NCBI GenBank assembly: GCA_951804985.1
Contig: OX638133.1
Coordinates: 49,395,470-49,459,469 of the forward strand
Length of the DNA: 64,000 nt
Origin: Dryomyza anilis
Lineage: Eukaryota; Arthropoda; Insecta; Diptera; Dryomyzidae
Direction: 5' to 3'
Below the pieces are notes generated by a model that searched no databases, was not told the DNA's origin, and was given only the letters and a program-made list of their open reading frames with translations. Shown here in pieces: positions 23,174 through 36,362 of the stretch. The position numbers were made by a program, and so were the translations under genes. The first letter of the stretch is position 1. Each line of letters begins with the position of its first letter.

Positions 23174-24150
23174 GTGCGCTCACAGTACGGGCGATCATTT
23201 AGCTATCTGGGTCATAATAAAAAAAAAAACATAATATTACTAAGTTTTACTAAGTTAATTACCCTTTTGACCCACAAGGTGACTTTGCATGGTGGAAATC
23301 AGTTAGTCCTTCGACTTCTGAGAACAGAATTTTTGGTCCCAAAACTAAAGGTTCTTATTCGCTCCACCATACATAATTGCAAAATTTGTACATATCGCAA
23401 AATGCAACATACAGAAATCATGGCGACGCTACGGCCTGAACGCACAACCCTCACTCGCTCATTCAGTAACACTGGTGTAGATTTTGCTGGTCCGTTTGAG
23501 ATCAAAAACTACACTGGTCGCGCTTGTTTAATAACCAAGGGCTACGTTTGCGTGTTCATATGTTTTGCGACTAAGGCGATACATATCGAACCATGTAATG
23601 ACCTCTCGACCCAAGCGTTTTTAGACGCCTTTTCTCGATTTTTTTCGAGGCGGGGATACTCTGACAACGGTATCAATTTCGTTGACGCATCCATACTATT
23701 GAAGAGAGATGTTGATAGATTCATGAAAGCGTTACAGACCCAAGTACATAGTCACCAGGATCTTAATTGGCATTTCATACCACCCGGAGCACCGCACATG
23801 GGCGGGCTCTGGGAGACGGGTGTGAAAAGTTTCAAGACCCACTTTAAAAAGATTGCATCAAATCAAAGATTCACCTTTGAAGAGTTTGCAACTCTGCTCA
23901 CCCGAATTGAAGGGTGCTTAAACACCAGACCTTTAAGCCCTTCTAGTGAGAACTCACAAGATTTGTCCCCTTTAACCCCAGGACATTTCTTAATTGGTAC
24001 ACAATTATTGACCCCAGCGTAGCCTGATATAAGTGACTCCAGTTTGAGCACTATTAATAGATGGCAAAAGCTAAAGATACTTCATCAGCAGTTTTGCAAA
24101 CGCTAGAAAAATTAAAGAGCTACACAAAAGATACAAGTGGAAGTTCCCAA
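23174..24150 (+). pseudogene. BEL/Pao integrase fragment
   Basis: It contains the zinc-region tail (NCKICTY), first integrase aspartate (NTGVDFAGPFEIKNYTGRA), second (YSDNGINF; a few residues just before it are missing), third-acid region (PHMGGLWETGVKSFK) and PLTPGHFLIG. A stop at 24020-24022 follows, but homologous sequence (RWQKLKILHQQF) continues to about 24150. Gag, PR and RT do not precede it, so this is a 5'-truncated copy. Confidence 0.88.
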
Positions 24151-25870
24151 CTCCTCCAATCATCGTGTCGCTCCAACAGGACGACACTCGAGACCCTCGC
24201 AAGTCACTCACCATGTGGCTTGTGGAATTTGCCGTCAGGACCATAGGCTGGCGACGTGCTTTAGGTTCCGCGAGAAGAACCTGCACTCAGAAGAAAATGT
24301 ACCATTAAGTACTTAATGGTACGACCATTGATCTTATGGTTCATGTATTAGTAGTTTTTTTCTTTTTAAATCAAAAGTTTTCTTATTAATTTGACAGTAT
24401 TGGAAAAATTCAACACCATAAATTTAAAAATTTCAATATTACTATTTTTAATAGAATAAATACTATTATTTCAATGGTTTCCTCCTATAATAGTAAAGGT
24501 GGCAAAAAAATACATAAAAACGAATAAAAACATGTTCGTTTTGTGCATCATTCTGCGTGTTTGCTCAAATTGGTCGGATGCATTTTTTGTGATAATCGAC
24601 ATTATGACGCGTTTATAATTGGTAAGAACTCAATGTATTTAATGTAATTTCATTATATTTAAACTTTTTGTTTTATTTATTACAGAAAATAAATAATACA
24701 TCGAATTTCTGTTATGGCAACGGACTCAAAAATATATGCAGACTCATGTATTACAATCAATTATTGGAAACTGAGGCGAACAATAAATTTGTTAAAATCG
24801 TTTGCAACGAGAAGTGTCTTTTTATTATGTGTGTGACTTATAAAAGTGAATTTCCATTTCGACATATAAACAAAATAAAATATACAATAAATTAACTAAA
24901 ATCCATTTTGGTTTTAATAAATTATTAGGCAAATTTAATTCGACTATACCGTAAAAGTAATAATACGTATCAATTAAATATTTATAGGTCTTGCTTATTG
25001 TAATTAAAAGAATACATTATAAAATGTATGGTACAACATCATATTGTATTAAAAATTTGAATATTATTAAACTAATGGTACGCTTCCTATTGACCAATTT
25101 TAATAGTATAAATTTTTGTTTTTCTATTGAAATACTATTAATTTACCACGAAGTAGTGATGAGGTATGACTACTGCGTGAATTGCTTGGCACGGTTACAC
25201 CTCATTGATCGGTGCACAAGCAGAGAGAAGTGTGGCATCTGTCAGGCGAAACACCACACAAGCCTGCACGGACACTCCTACGCAAAACTGAGCGGGAGCA
25301 GAGCAATTCCCACAGAGACCCGACCCGAGGAGACGAGACCCACTCAGACTCCCCTTGTGTTTGCTAGGCAGACTCTCATCCCCACTGCCACAAGGTGAAT
25401 CACAACAACAAGTGGCACCTTGCAAGCGCGTTTATAAATTCCACGAGGCATGTGACGATTATTGCGCAGGAGCTGGCCAACCAGCTACATCTGAGGACAC
25501 TAAGGTGGACGACAAGATAGTCTGCAAGGTGGTAGGTCCCGCTTTGATGAAGCATTCTCCAAAGATTTACCTCGCAAGCCATACCCAGACCACGTCGATG
25601 AAGTTGTCCTGAGCCGATTTGAGCACATGTTCCTCGCGGACCAGAAGTACTGTTCATCGACGCGGCTAGTGTTGGAGTTGGGTGCTGATGTGCACCCGAG
25701 GATATGGAAGACGGGTGTTTACGACGGCGGTTTGGGAGTGGCTCAGAGTACTGCATTCGGCTGGACGCTGCCTGGCCCATGTGTACTCTGAATCAACACA
25801 TAAACCCGCAATTAAAGACCCACCGATGCCGACGACACACCCACTGACCCATAACACGAAGACGATGAAG
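24150..25870 (+). pseudogene. BEL/Pao gag zinc fingers and protease region, out of order
   Basis: A first Cys/His segment (CGICRQDHRLATCFRFR) sits at about 24215-24275. After an inserted element, a second one (DYCVNCLARLHLIDRC...CGICQAKHHTSLH) follows at 25168-25275. Protease-domain pieces come next, including VLELGADVHPRIWKTGV and FGWTLPGPC near 25670-25790, in several frames. Gag and protease lying downstream of integrase reverses the normal order, which suggests the joined remains of two copies. Confidence 0.75.
24284..25150. mobile_element. About 0.87-kb insertion in BEL gag, T1-related ends
   Basis: The left end reads CACTCAGAAGAAAATG, similar to the CACCCAGAAAAAAAT end of the gypsy MITE. 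Near its right side it carries CCTATTGACCAATTTTAAT, shared exactly with 12053-12271. It separates two gag zinc-finger halves. The right border is approximate, and no clear TA duplication was found. It contains a short AT-rich ORF (24668-24895) and an intron-like GTAAGA...TTATTACAG segment (about 24620-24685). Confidence 0.6.
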
Positions 25871-25978
25871 ATGATTTAATTATTAGTATCTTGAATTAAA
25901 TTATACAAATGAATTGACCCTATTACATTTTTATTTAATATTTTTTAAGTTTTGCAGACACTGCAAGGCGGGCGGAAT

Positions 25979-26097
25979 GTTTACGCACAACGTAAACCCT
26001 TGCGTAGTGAACACCGCCTGCCTTGCCTTTGATGTTCGCCGCTGCAAGCAAGGAGCGCGCTGCAGTCGTCAGGCGGTCGTTTTTTCGTTCGGCTAGA
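25979..26097 (+). repeat. Possible truncated BEL 3' LTR
   Basis: After the purine-rich GGCGGGCGGAA, sequence beginning TGTTTACGCACAACG could be the start of a BEL LTR that is cut off by the satellite at about 26098. There is no second LTR to compare with, so this is an inference from position and termini. Confidence 0.35.
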
Positions 26098-29000
26098 ACG
26101 TATATGTATACGTATACGTATATGTATAAGTATACGTCTATGTATACGTATATTTATACGTATATGTATACGTATATGTATACGTATATGTATACGTATA
26201 TGTATACGTATATGTATACGTATATGTATACGTATATGTATACGTATATGTATACGTATATGTATACGTATATGTATACGTATATGTATACGTATATGTA
26301 TACGTATATGAATACGTATATGTATACGTATATGTATACGTATATGTATACGTATATGTATACGTATATGTATACGTATATGTATACGTATATGTATACG
26401 TATACGTATATGTATACGTATATGTATACGTATATGTATACGTATATGTATACGTATACGTATATGTATACGTATATGTATACGTATACGTATATGTATA
26501 CGTATATGTATACGTATATGTATACGAATATGTATATGTATACGTATATGTATGTATACGTATATGTATGTATACGTATATGTATACGTATATGTATACG
26601 TATATGTATACGTATATGTATACGTATATGTATACGTATATGTATACGTATATGTATACGTATATGTATACGTATATGTATATGTATACGTATATGTATA
26701 CGTATATGTATATGTATACGTATATGTATACGTATATGTATACGTATATGTATATGTATACGTATATGTATACGTATATGTATACGTATATGTATACGTA
26801 TATGTATACGTATATGTATACGTATATGTATACGTATATGTATACGTATATGTATACGTATATGTATACGTATATGTATACGTATATGTATACGTATATG
26901 TATACGTATATGTATACGTATATGTATACGTATATGTATACGTATATGTATACGTATATGTATACGTATATGTATACGTATATGTATACGTATATGTATA
27001 CGTATATGTATACGTATATGTATACGTATATGTATACGTATATGTATACGTATATGTATACGTATATGTATACGTATATGTATACGTATATGTATACGTA
27101 TATGTATACGTATATGTATACGTATATGTATACGTATATGTATACGTATATGTATACGTATATGTATACGTATATGTATACGTATATGTATACGTATATG
27201 TATACGTATATGTATACGTATATGTATACGTATATGTATACGTATATGTATACGTATATGTATACGTATATGTATACGTATATGTATACGTATATGTATA
27301 CGTATATGTATACGTATATGTATACGTATATGTATACGTATATGTATACGTATATGTATACGTATATGTATACGTATTTGTATACGTATATGTATACGTA
27401 TATGTATACGTATATGCATTCGTATATGTATACGTATATGTATACGTATATGTATACGTATATGTATACCTATATGTATACGTATATGTATACGTATATG
27501 TATACGTATATGTATACGTATATGTATACGTATATGTATACGTATATGTATACGTATATGTATACGTATATGTATACGTATATGTATACGTATATGTATA
27601 CGTATACGTATATGTATACGTATATGTATAGGTATACGTATATGTATATGTATATGTATACGTATACGTATATGTATACGTATATGTATACGTATATGTA
27701 TATGTATACGTATATGTAAACGTATATGTATACGTATATGTATACGTATATGTATACGTATATGTATACTTATATGTATACGTATATGTATACGTTTATG
27801 TATACGTATATGTATACGTATATGTATACGTATATGTATACGTATATGTATACGTATATGTATACGTATACGTATATGTAATCGTATATGTATACGTATA
27901 TGTATATGTATACGTATATGTATACGTATATGTATACGTATATGTATACGTATACGTATATGTATACGTATATGTATACGTATACGTATATGTATACGTA
28001 TATGTATATGTATACGTATATGTATACGTATATGTATACGTATATGTATATGTATACGTATATGTATACGTATATGTATACGTATATGTATACGTATATG
28101 TATACGTATATGTATACGTATATGTATACGTATATGTATACGTATATGTATACCTATATGTATACGTATATGTATACGTATATGTATACGTATATTTATA
28201 CGTATATGTATACGTATATGTATACGTATATGTATACGTATATGTATACGTATATGTATACGTATACGTATATGTATACGTATATGTATACGTATACGTA
28301 TATGTATACGTATATGTATATGTATACGTATATGTATATGTATACGTATATGTATACGTATATGTATACGTATATGTATACGTATATGTATACGTATATG
28401 TTACGTATATGTATACGTATATGTATACGTATATGTATACGTATATGTATACGTATATGTATACGTATATGTATACGTATATGTATACGTATATGTATAC
28501 GTATATGTATACGTATATGTATACGTATATGTATACGTATATGTATACGTATATGTATACGTATATGTATACGTATATGTATACGTATATGTATACGTAT
28601 ATGTATACGTATATGTATACGTATATGTATACGTATATGTATACGTATATGTATACGTATATGTATACGTATATGTATACGTATATGTATACGTATATGT
28701 ATACGTATATGTATACGTATATGTATACGTATATGTATACGTATATGTATACGAATATGTATACGTATATGTATACGAATATGTATACGTATATGTATAC
28801 GTATACGTATGTATACGTATGTACACGTATATGTATTCGTATATGTATACGTATATGTATACGTATATGTATACGTATATGTATACGTATATGTATACGT
28901 ATATGTATACGTATATGTATACGTATATGTATACGTATATGTATACGTATATGTATACGTATATGTATACGTATATGTATACGTATATGTATACGTATAT

Positions 29001-29502
29001 GTATACGTATATGTATACGTATATGTATACGTATATGTATACGTATATGTATACGTATATGTATACGTACATGTATACGTATATGTATACGTATATGTAT
29101 ACGTATATGTATACGTATATGTATACGTATATGTATACGTATAAGTATACGTATATGTATACGTATATGTATACGTATATGTATACGTATATGTATACGT
29201 ATATGTATACGTATATGTATACGTATATGTATACGTATATGTATACGTATATGTATACGTATATGTATACGTATATGTATACGTATATGTATACGTATAT
29301 GTATACGTATATGTATACGTATATGTATACGTATATGTATACGTATATGTATACGTATATGTATACGTATATGTATACGTATATGTTTACGTATATGTAT
29401 ATGTATACGTATATGTATACGTATATGTATGTATATGTATACGTATATGTATACGTATATGTATACGTATATGTATACGTATATGTATACGTATATGTAT
29501 AC

Positions 29503-29567
<65 letters not shown>

Positions 29568-29743
29568 CGTATATGTATACGTATATGTATACGTATATGT
29601 ATACGTATATGTATACGTATATGTATATGTATATGTATACGTATTTTTATACGTATATGTATACGTATATGTATACGTATATGTATACGTATATGTATAC
29701 GTATTTTTATACGTATATGTATACGTATATGTATACGTATGTA
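26098..29743. repeat. 3.64-kb satellite array of 12-mer TATACGTATATG
   Basis: About 300 units of a 12-base repeat made of two hexamers, TATACG and TATATG, in alternation. Long stretches (for example 26760-27360 and 28405-28740) are nearly perfect. Variants include doubled TATACG or TATATG hexamers, a run of about ten TATATG at 29505-29565, and scattered point changes. The unit length is a multiple of three and has no stop in any plus-strand frame, so ORFs of over 1,000 codons appear but are not genes. The array lies in an intron of Aldh3. Confidence 0.97.
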
Positions 29744-29749
29744 AATCGC

Positions 29750-30252
29750 CAAACTGGTATATACTCTATCTAACTGCTATAACATTTATATTAAACACGC
29801 TATAACTCTGAAGATATAAGAGGTATATTATTAAAATTGAAAATCACAATATGTATTTATTTTGATTTATATGAAAAGAGGAAGAGCAGGATATACTTTA
29901 TAATTATCCTTACAAAAAATTAAAACATCCCAAATTTCTTCGCGATATCTCATATAGAAACTATGCCTGATGAAATGTTATGTTTATATGGCAGGTAGGC
30001 GTGGCAGTTCAATTAACTAGACCACACTTCGAATTAATATTACTACATACAAAAGACGAATGAATACGACCAAAATTTAATGACCTTAACTTAATTAGCA
30101 CTTTATATGATAAATTTTGTATAATGTTGGACAAAATTTTAATAATATACCTCTTATATCTTAAGAGCTATATCGTGTTAACTATAAATGTTATATGGCA
30201 GCTAGGCGTGTCAGTTGACAATAACCGCCCATTCTTTGTATATACCAGTTTT
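29750..30252. mobile_element. Foldback MITE directly after the satellite
   Basis: The left end AACTGGTATATAC is mirrored by GTATATACCAGTT at the right end. A second inner block (AAGAGGTATATTATTAAAAT near 29818) is mirrored near 30140. There is no ORF. The arms are over 100 bases with interruptions. Confidence 0.75.
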
Positions 30253-30630
30253 TATTGATGTATCTCAAACCAATTCAAAATTATGGCGATTTATATACTA
30301 AAAAAACAGGATTTTCAAAGTTAAGAAAAAATAGAGAAAAATTCTTACCGCTCCAAATTAAAGTGAAATGATCTTTGTTCAATGTTAAAAATTATGTAAA
30401 TTTTTTTAGAATTAGAAAAAGGCAGTTTTTTTAATGCTGTGCTGCCAAACAGCAAAAATTGTGTTTTTAGAGTTTGCTAAGGGGGTGGAAAGTAGGTGCG
30501 TTAGAAAACTGAAAAATTAAATTTAAACTTCATTGATCAATAATAACAACATATTAAAATAAGAAGCAAATCGAAGGGGTCAAAGCTCGGCGAATTGACG
30601 TGGAATTCCCCATATATATGAGGCGTTGAA
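30253..30630. other. Intronic spacer, nothing recognised
   Basis: AT-rich sequence with no supported feature. Confidence 0.45.
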
Positions 30631-30746
30631 AGTCATAGTGGTGTAAGTCACACTTTGTTCATTTCGAGAAACAGGGGGTTTTACTGGATATCTTATAGTA
30701 TATTCCACAAACATATTTTAGTGCTTAGATTGCTTTTAATATATCA

Positions 30747-31384
30747 CTCATAGCCCTATTCTAACGAGCAATGGCAATGACAAAGCAATGACTAAAATGA
30801 GTTAAGTGACAATTGTCACGAAATGGTATTCTAGCCGCAAAGTGACAATAAAAACAATGACAATTGGTATAAGATTTGTCACCACCTTAAGAGCAGATGA
30901 CAAGGAGTTAATTCTTAAAAATATGTTTTTTTTACTAGTTTTTAGTTATGCACTTTACTGAATTACACTATATCTTCGCTTCGAGATGCAAATATATCAA
31001 CGGATTTTTGTTGCGGTTCGATTTTCTGCGACATTCAGATGGAAAATCAGTCTGATGTATTTGGGATTGTAATTGGTTTTACCCAACTGTAATTAGATTT
31101 GCGACTTGCAGAACCGACCAAAACTCACTATTAACACAATACAAATAGTGCGGAAATATCACGTGAAATATTTTCAAATATTTAAAATTAAAAATTGTTT
31201 ACATTTGAATTTTAATTTATTTGACAGTTTATATTGAAAAAAGCTTTTCACCAATGAGTTGAGTTTCAATTTGTCACGTTTAAAGTAGAATACAGTAACA
31301 ATTATTTATAACAAAGGCATGACACGGTGAATGACAACATTTCAATGACTAGACTTTGTCGTGAAAATGCCAGAATACGGCCAT
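30747..31384. mobile_element. TIR element with CATAGCC...TATTCT ends
   Basis: The left end (CATAGCCCTATTCTAACGAG) and the complement of the right end (TTATGGCCGTATTCTGGCAT) are imperfect inverted repeats. Both are followed by clusters of AATGACA/TGTCATT motifs. There is no coding capacity. Confidence 0.55.
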
Positions 31385-31671
31385 AAGACATTGATCTAAC
31401 TAGTGTAATACTAAATATAAACAAAAAATAGTTATTTATCAGGGTTATAGTCAGTTCAAAATTTAGTTTCATGTGAAATGAAAAAATAAGAAGTGCAATT
31501 GTTTATTGACCAATAAGTATCACAAAATATTTACAATATTATTAATTTTTTGTTATTTTTACTCATTATATCTAGCTGCATCTTGCATTCGAATTTGCGA
31601 TAGTCCATGTGTGTAAGTAATCTCGCATTTAAAGAGGACTAACCTTTTGTTATTGTTATTTTGTTATAAGT

Positions 31672-33129
31672 CATAGTGGCGTAAGTCCACCTATTTTTGT
31701 TTTGTTAAATACAAAATTTTTAACCGCATTATTTACATAAAATATATTGCCAAATGGTTTCCCATATCTCAGGTAAGGCGTACATACAGTTCACTTACCA
31801 ATCCATTATCTAGAACCAGAGTAATCATGATAAATCTGAAGACTATCTGAATTTGCAAACAAAACTAACATTTTATAAAAAAGTAGAAACAGAGTATACA
31901 TTTAGGGTGTATTTTTTGGTTTAATTTATACACGCACCAAAACCAAATTACTTTAATAACTTGGAGTAGTGATGATCATTTGCAAAAACAAGAAATGGTA
32001 ATATATATTTTTTTATTAACAAAAAAAAAATCCAATAACATAAAAATTTGAATTACATTTTAACATGAATTAACTAATAAAAAATAATTGTATAAATCAA
32101 GTGATGTTGACGAGACAATTCAAAATCTCAAGGCCATAATAAAATGAACATATACATTCATAATAAATATAAGGAATATTTCTGTTTTCGTCAGAGATTA
32201 AAAAAAAATTCTACCAAAAGCTTGGATGCTGCTTTATTCGCATTTTTGTTGTTGTTGCACTTTCAAACGGATTTGTGAAAAAAAAAACACACAAAAAGCA
32301 ATATCAGCTAAATGAGGTACACTGTGAAAATGTTTATACATTTTTTATGTTTTTTTTTTTATTTTTTTTAAATTTAAGTTAATGAAATAATGCACATAGA
32401 ACTTAACTTAAGAAAAACTTCATGATTTGAAATTAATAAAAAAAACTATGTATAAAAGTAAAACGAAATAATAATGTGAATAGCACAGTGCATATGCACA
32501 AGCGATGTACGAACTAGCGTAGCGAAGAAAAGAGAAACAACACTGTTTTGTCTATTTTATCTTTTTAAAGCGACTTTTGAAGCTATTTACCGCTTCAAAA
32601 GTGCTTCACAGACCTTATTTTTAAGATGCTTATATTCTTTAGCCTTGAAAACAAATAAAAACACATCTATATTAATGTTCACGTTCATAAATATTTTGCA
32701 CGCTTCCCATTGTTACTTGTTGTTCAATATTTAGTAATATCATAAATTCTTTTGAATTTCATTATTACCACAAAAACATAATAAATACATTAAAATGATA
32801 AAAAACGCAAGAGTCTTGCTTTTCTCTCATTATTAGTATTGCAATTGTTCTTGCATTTCTTATCTTGCTCTTGTTCTTGCAAGAAAATCTCGAACTTGTT
32901 CTCGTTCTTGTTCTTGCACAAAATGCAAAGATGCAAGAACAATAAATTGTTGATCATCACTAACGTGGAGAGGAAAACAAAATTAACATTATTTTAAAAG
33001 CCATAATTCTGTATCATAATCAATCGTTGTTATTTTAATAAAGCAAGATAGTTCATATGGCATTTATTGCAAACACAATAAATTAATTTTAAGGTTTGTG
33101 TATTGAATAAATGGACTTACACCACTATG
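31672..33129. mobile_element. Candidate TIR element, CATAGTGGYGTAAGTCCA ends
   Basis: The left end CATAGTGGCGTAAGTCCA and the complement of the right end CATAGTGGTGTAAGTCCA differ at one base. A third copy of this end (CATAGTGGTGTAAGTC) occurs alone at 30634 in direct orientation. The element contains the hAT-like insert at 31967-32962. Confidence 0.6.
31967..32962. mobile_element. hAT-like element with CTTGTTCTTG core
   Basis: It has perfect 12-bp inverted ends TAGTGATGATCA, flanked by ACTTGGAG on the left and ACGTGGAG on the right (7 of 8 identical), fitting the 8-bp duplication of hAT transposons. Near the right end lies a degenerate array of CTTGTTCTTGC-type words (about 32815-32945). 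No transposase is present. Confidence 0.7.
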
Positions 33130-33345
33130 CCTTTTAACAAAATTTCCGATTTGCCATTGCAGTGAATTTGTCATTTAATTTGTGGCCATTAGAATGCACG
33201 TAGACACTTGAAATTTTGTTCAAGTGAACGAGTGGATCTCGTGTGTGATCAATGTCAAGTTAAATTGTGGGCTTGTTAGAAGTTGTTATTATAAAGTTGT
33301 TTATTAAAGTGAATTAATAAAGTTATTTGTTATAATCTAAACTAG

Positions 33346-34275
33346 AGATGGGCATGTGAGCGTGGTTCACCGTGATTCACGTGAATCACGCGTGATCACG
33401 CGTGATTGTTATTGAATCCTAATTTTGCTCACGTAATTGTGAGTGAGTGTGAGTAGACCAAAAAATACCGTGAGTGAGTGTGCGTGAATACAATTTTTTC
33501 GTGAGTGAGTGTGCGTGAGTCGAATATTTCATAAAAAAAAAAAATTTCAGTTTTAATTTTTTGCAATTTTTTATATTTTTGCTGAACTACAGAACAAGGC
33601 TCAGAACTCAGAAGACTTCGGGAAGGCGACTGCCCACATTTCATAACTATAATAAATCAAATTTCTAAAGACCGTCATATACCCACCCCTTCTTCAACTC
33701 AGAATAAGTTGCAAGGTTTCAGTCAACAATTTATCTAACCCCTGCAAACCGGCCGTACTTAGTATGTGCTAGTCAATTTTTGTGGGGTCATGTCAATAGT
33801 TTTTGCTTGGTTTCATACGACCGTTCATGGAACGCATTTTTTTTTTCGATATACCCATTTTTGTAAAAAGTTTAATTTTCAATTTCAACTATACATGATA
33901 ACTCTTTATTGATTTCCTTTTGTTTATTAACTTTAGTTTGTTCCAGAGGTTCGTGTGGGGTCCCGATTTTATTTGAGCTATAAATGTAGCAACCAAAAAA
34001 AAACGCTTCAAAAATAGTTTTTCCCAAAGTCAATTTACCCCTGGTTAATTCTACCCCGAACTATTATTTTATTGAAAAACACGCAAACAATAGCAAAAAA
34101 ACACGTGATTCAGCGTGATTCACGCGTAATCACGCGTGATTGTGATTGAATCTGAATTTTACTCACGTGATTGTGAGTGAGTGTGAGTAGAGCAAAAAAA
34201 AGCCGTGAGTGAGTGTGCGTGATTAGAAATATTCTTTCGTGAGCGTGAGTGAGTGTGAGTCAAAACTCACTCACG
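33346..34275. repeat. Repeat with CACGCGTGATT and GTGAGTGAGTGTG cores
   Basis: Two similar blocks (33370-33535 and 34105-34265) have the same order: ACGCGTGATCACGCGTGATT-like words, TTGTGAGTGAGTGTGAGTAG, then GTGAGTGAGTGTGCGTGA. The first block starts TAGAGATGGGC, a hAT-like terminus. I could not find the matching right terminus. Confidence 0.6.
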
Positions 34276-34590
34276 GAAACTTTATTCTGAATGTTAGGCT
34301 ATCTGCCAGTTAACAAACGTACAGATAAATTTAAACGTAACCGAACATTGTGAAAACGGCATTAATAGAGTTTTTTTTTTGTACACAATACGAACTTGTA
34401 GGACAGTTTTCCGCAGACTGAGTTTTCGTAACAATATATATGTTAGAGCTATTTTCAAAAATCAAACATTTTCACTAGTTTATGAAATAAATACTTGGCT
34501 AATCATTATTTGTTTAAAAATCACTAAAGATTTATCATGCTATTTTCATTTACTAAGGATACAAGACAAACATATTTTTTAAGTTACTTA

Positions 34591-36119
<1,529 letters not shown>

Positions 36120-36195
<76 letters not shown>

Positions 36196-36212
36196 ATATC
36201 TATATCTATATG
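36120..36212. repeat. TA microsatellite
   Basis: About 36 TA units are followed by three CTATAT units. Confidence 0.97.
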
Positions 36213-36300
36213 GACAAGTAAAAGGTAACCTTTTAAGGTCCAGTCAGTACAACTTAGGTGTTTTGTACCAATAAATAAAACAACAAACAAAATGCATTTA

Positions 36301-36362
36301 GTGGCACATCGTACAGCTGTTTCAGAGGCAGCCTAGCCCCTTCATCAGCGCTATTTCTCTGC
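36301..36362 (-). ncRNA. Hammerhead-ribozyme-like motif (type I), Penelope-like context
   Basis: On the minus strand, the invariant core CTGATGA (36348-36342) is followed by a six-pair stem II (AGGGGC with GCCTCT, loop TAGGCT), then GAAA (36323-36320). A palindromic minimal stem III (ACAGCTGT) and a TA cleavage position come next. Sequence after that (CGATGT) can pair with the bases before the core (ATAGCG), apart from one mismatch and one wobble. This is the full arrangement of a type I hammerhead, which is known from Penelope-like retroelements. A related copy at 52141-52200 keeps stem I and III pairing but has three extra core bases. Activity is unproven. Confidence 0.4.

Noticed and set aside
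24668..24895. 75-codon ORF as a host gene
   Set aside because: It lies inside a mobile element, is AT-rich and is not recognised; noted only as an intron-like curiosity.
26098..29743. CRISPR-like array
   Set aside because: There are no unique spacers; it is a simple satellite in eukaryotic DNA.
26023..29805. ORFs of 220 to 1,260 codons on both strands (poly YTYM, ICIR, YVYV)
   Set aside because: They arise only because the 12-base satellite unit has no stop and a length divisible by three; there is no non-repeat coding sequence.
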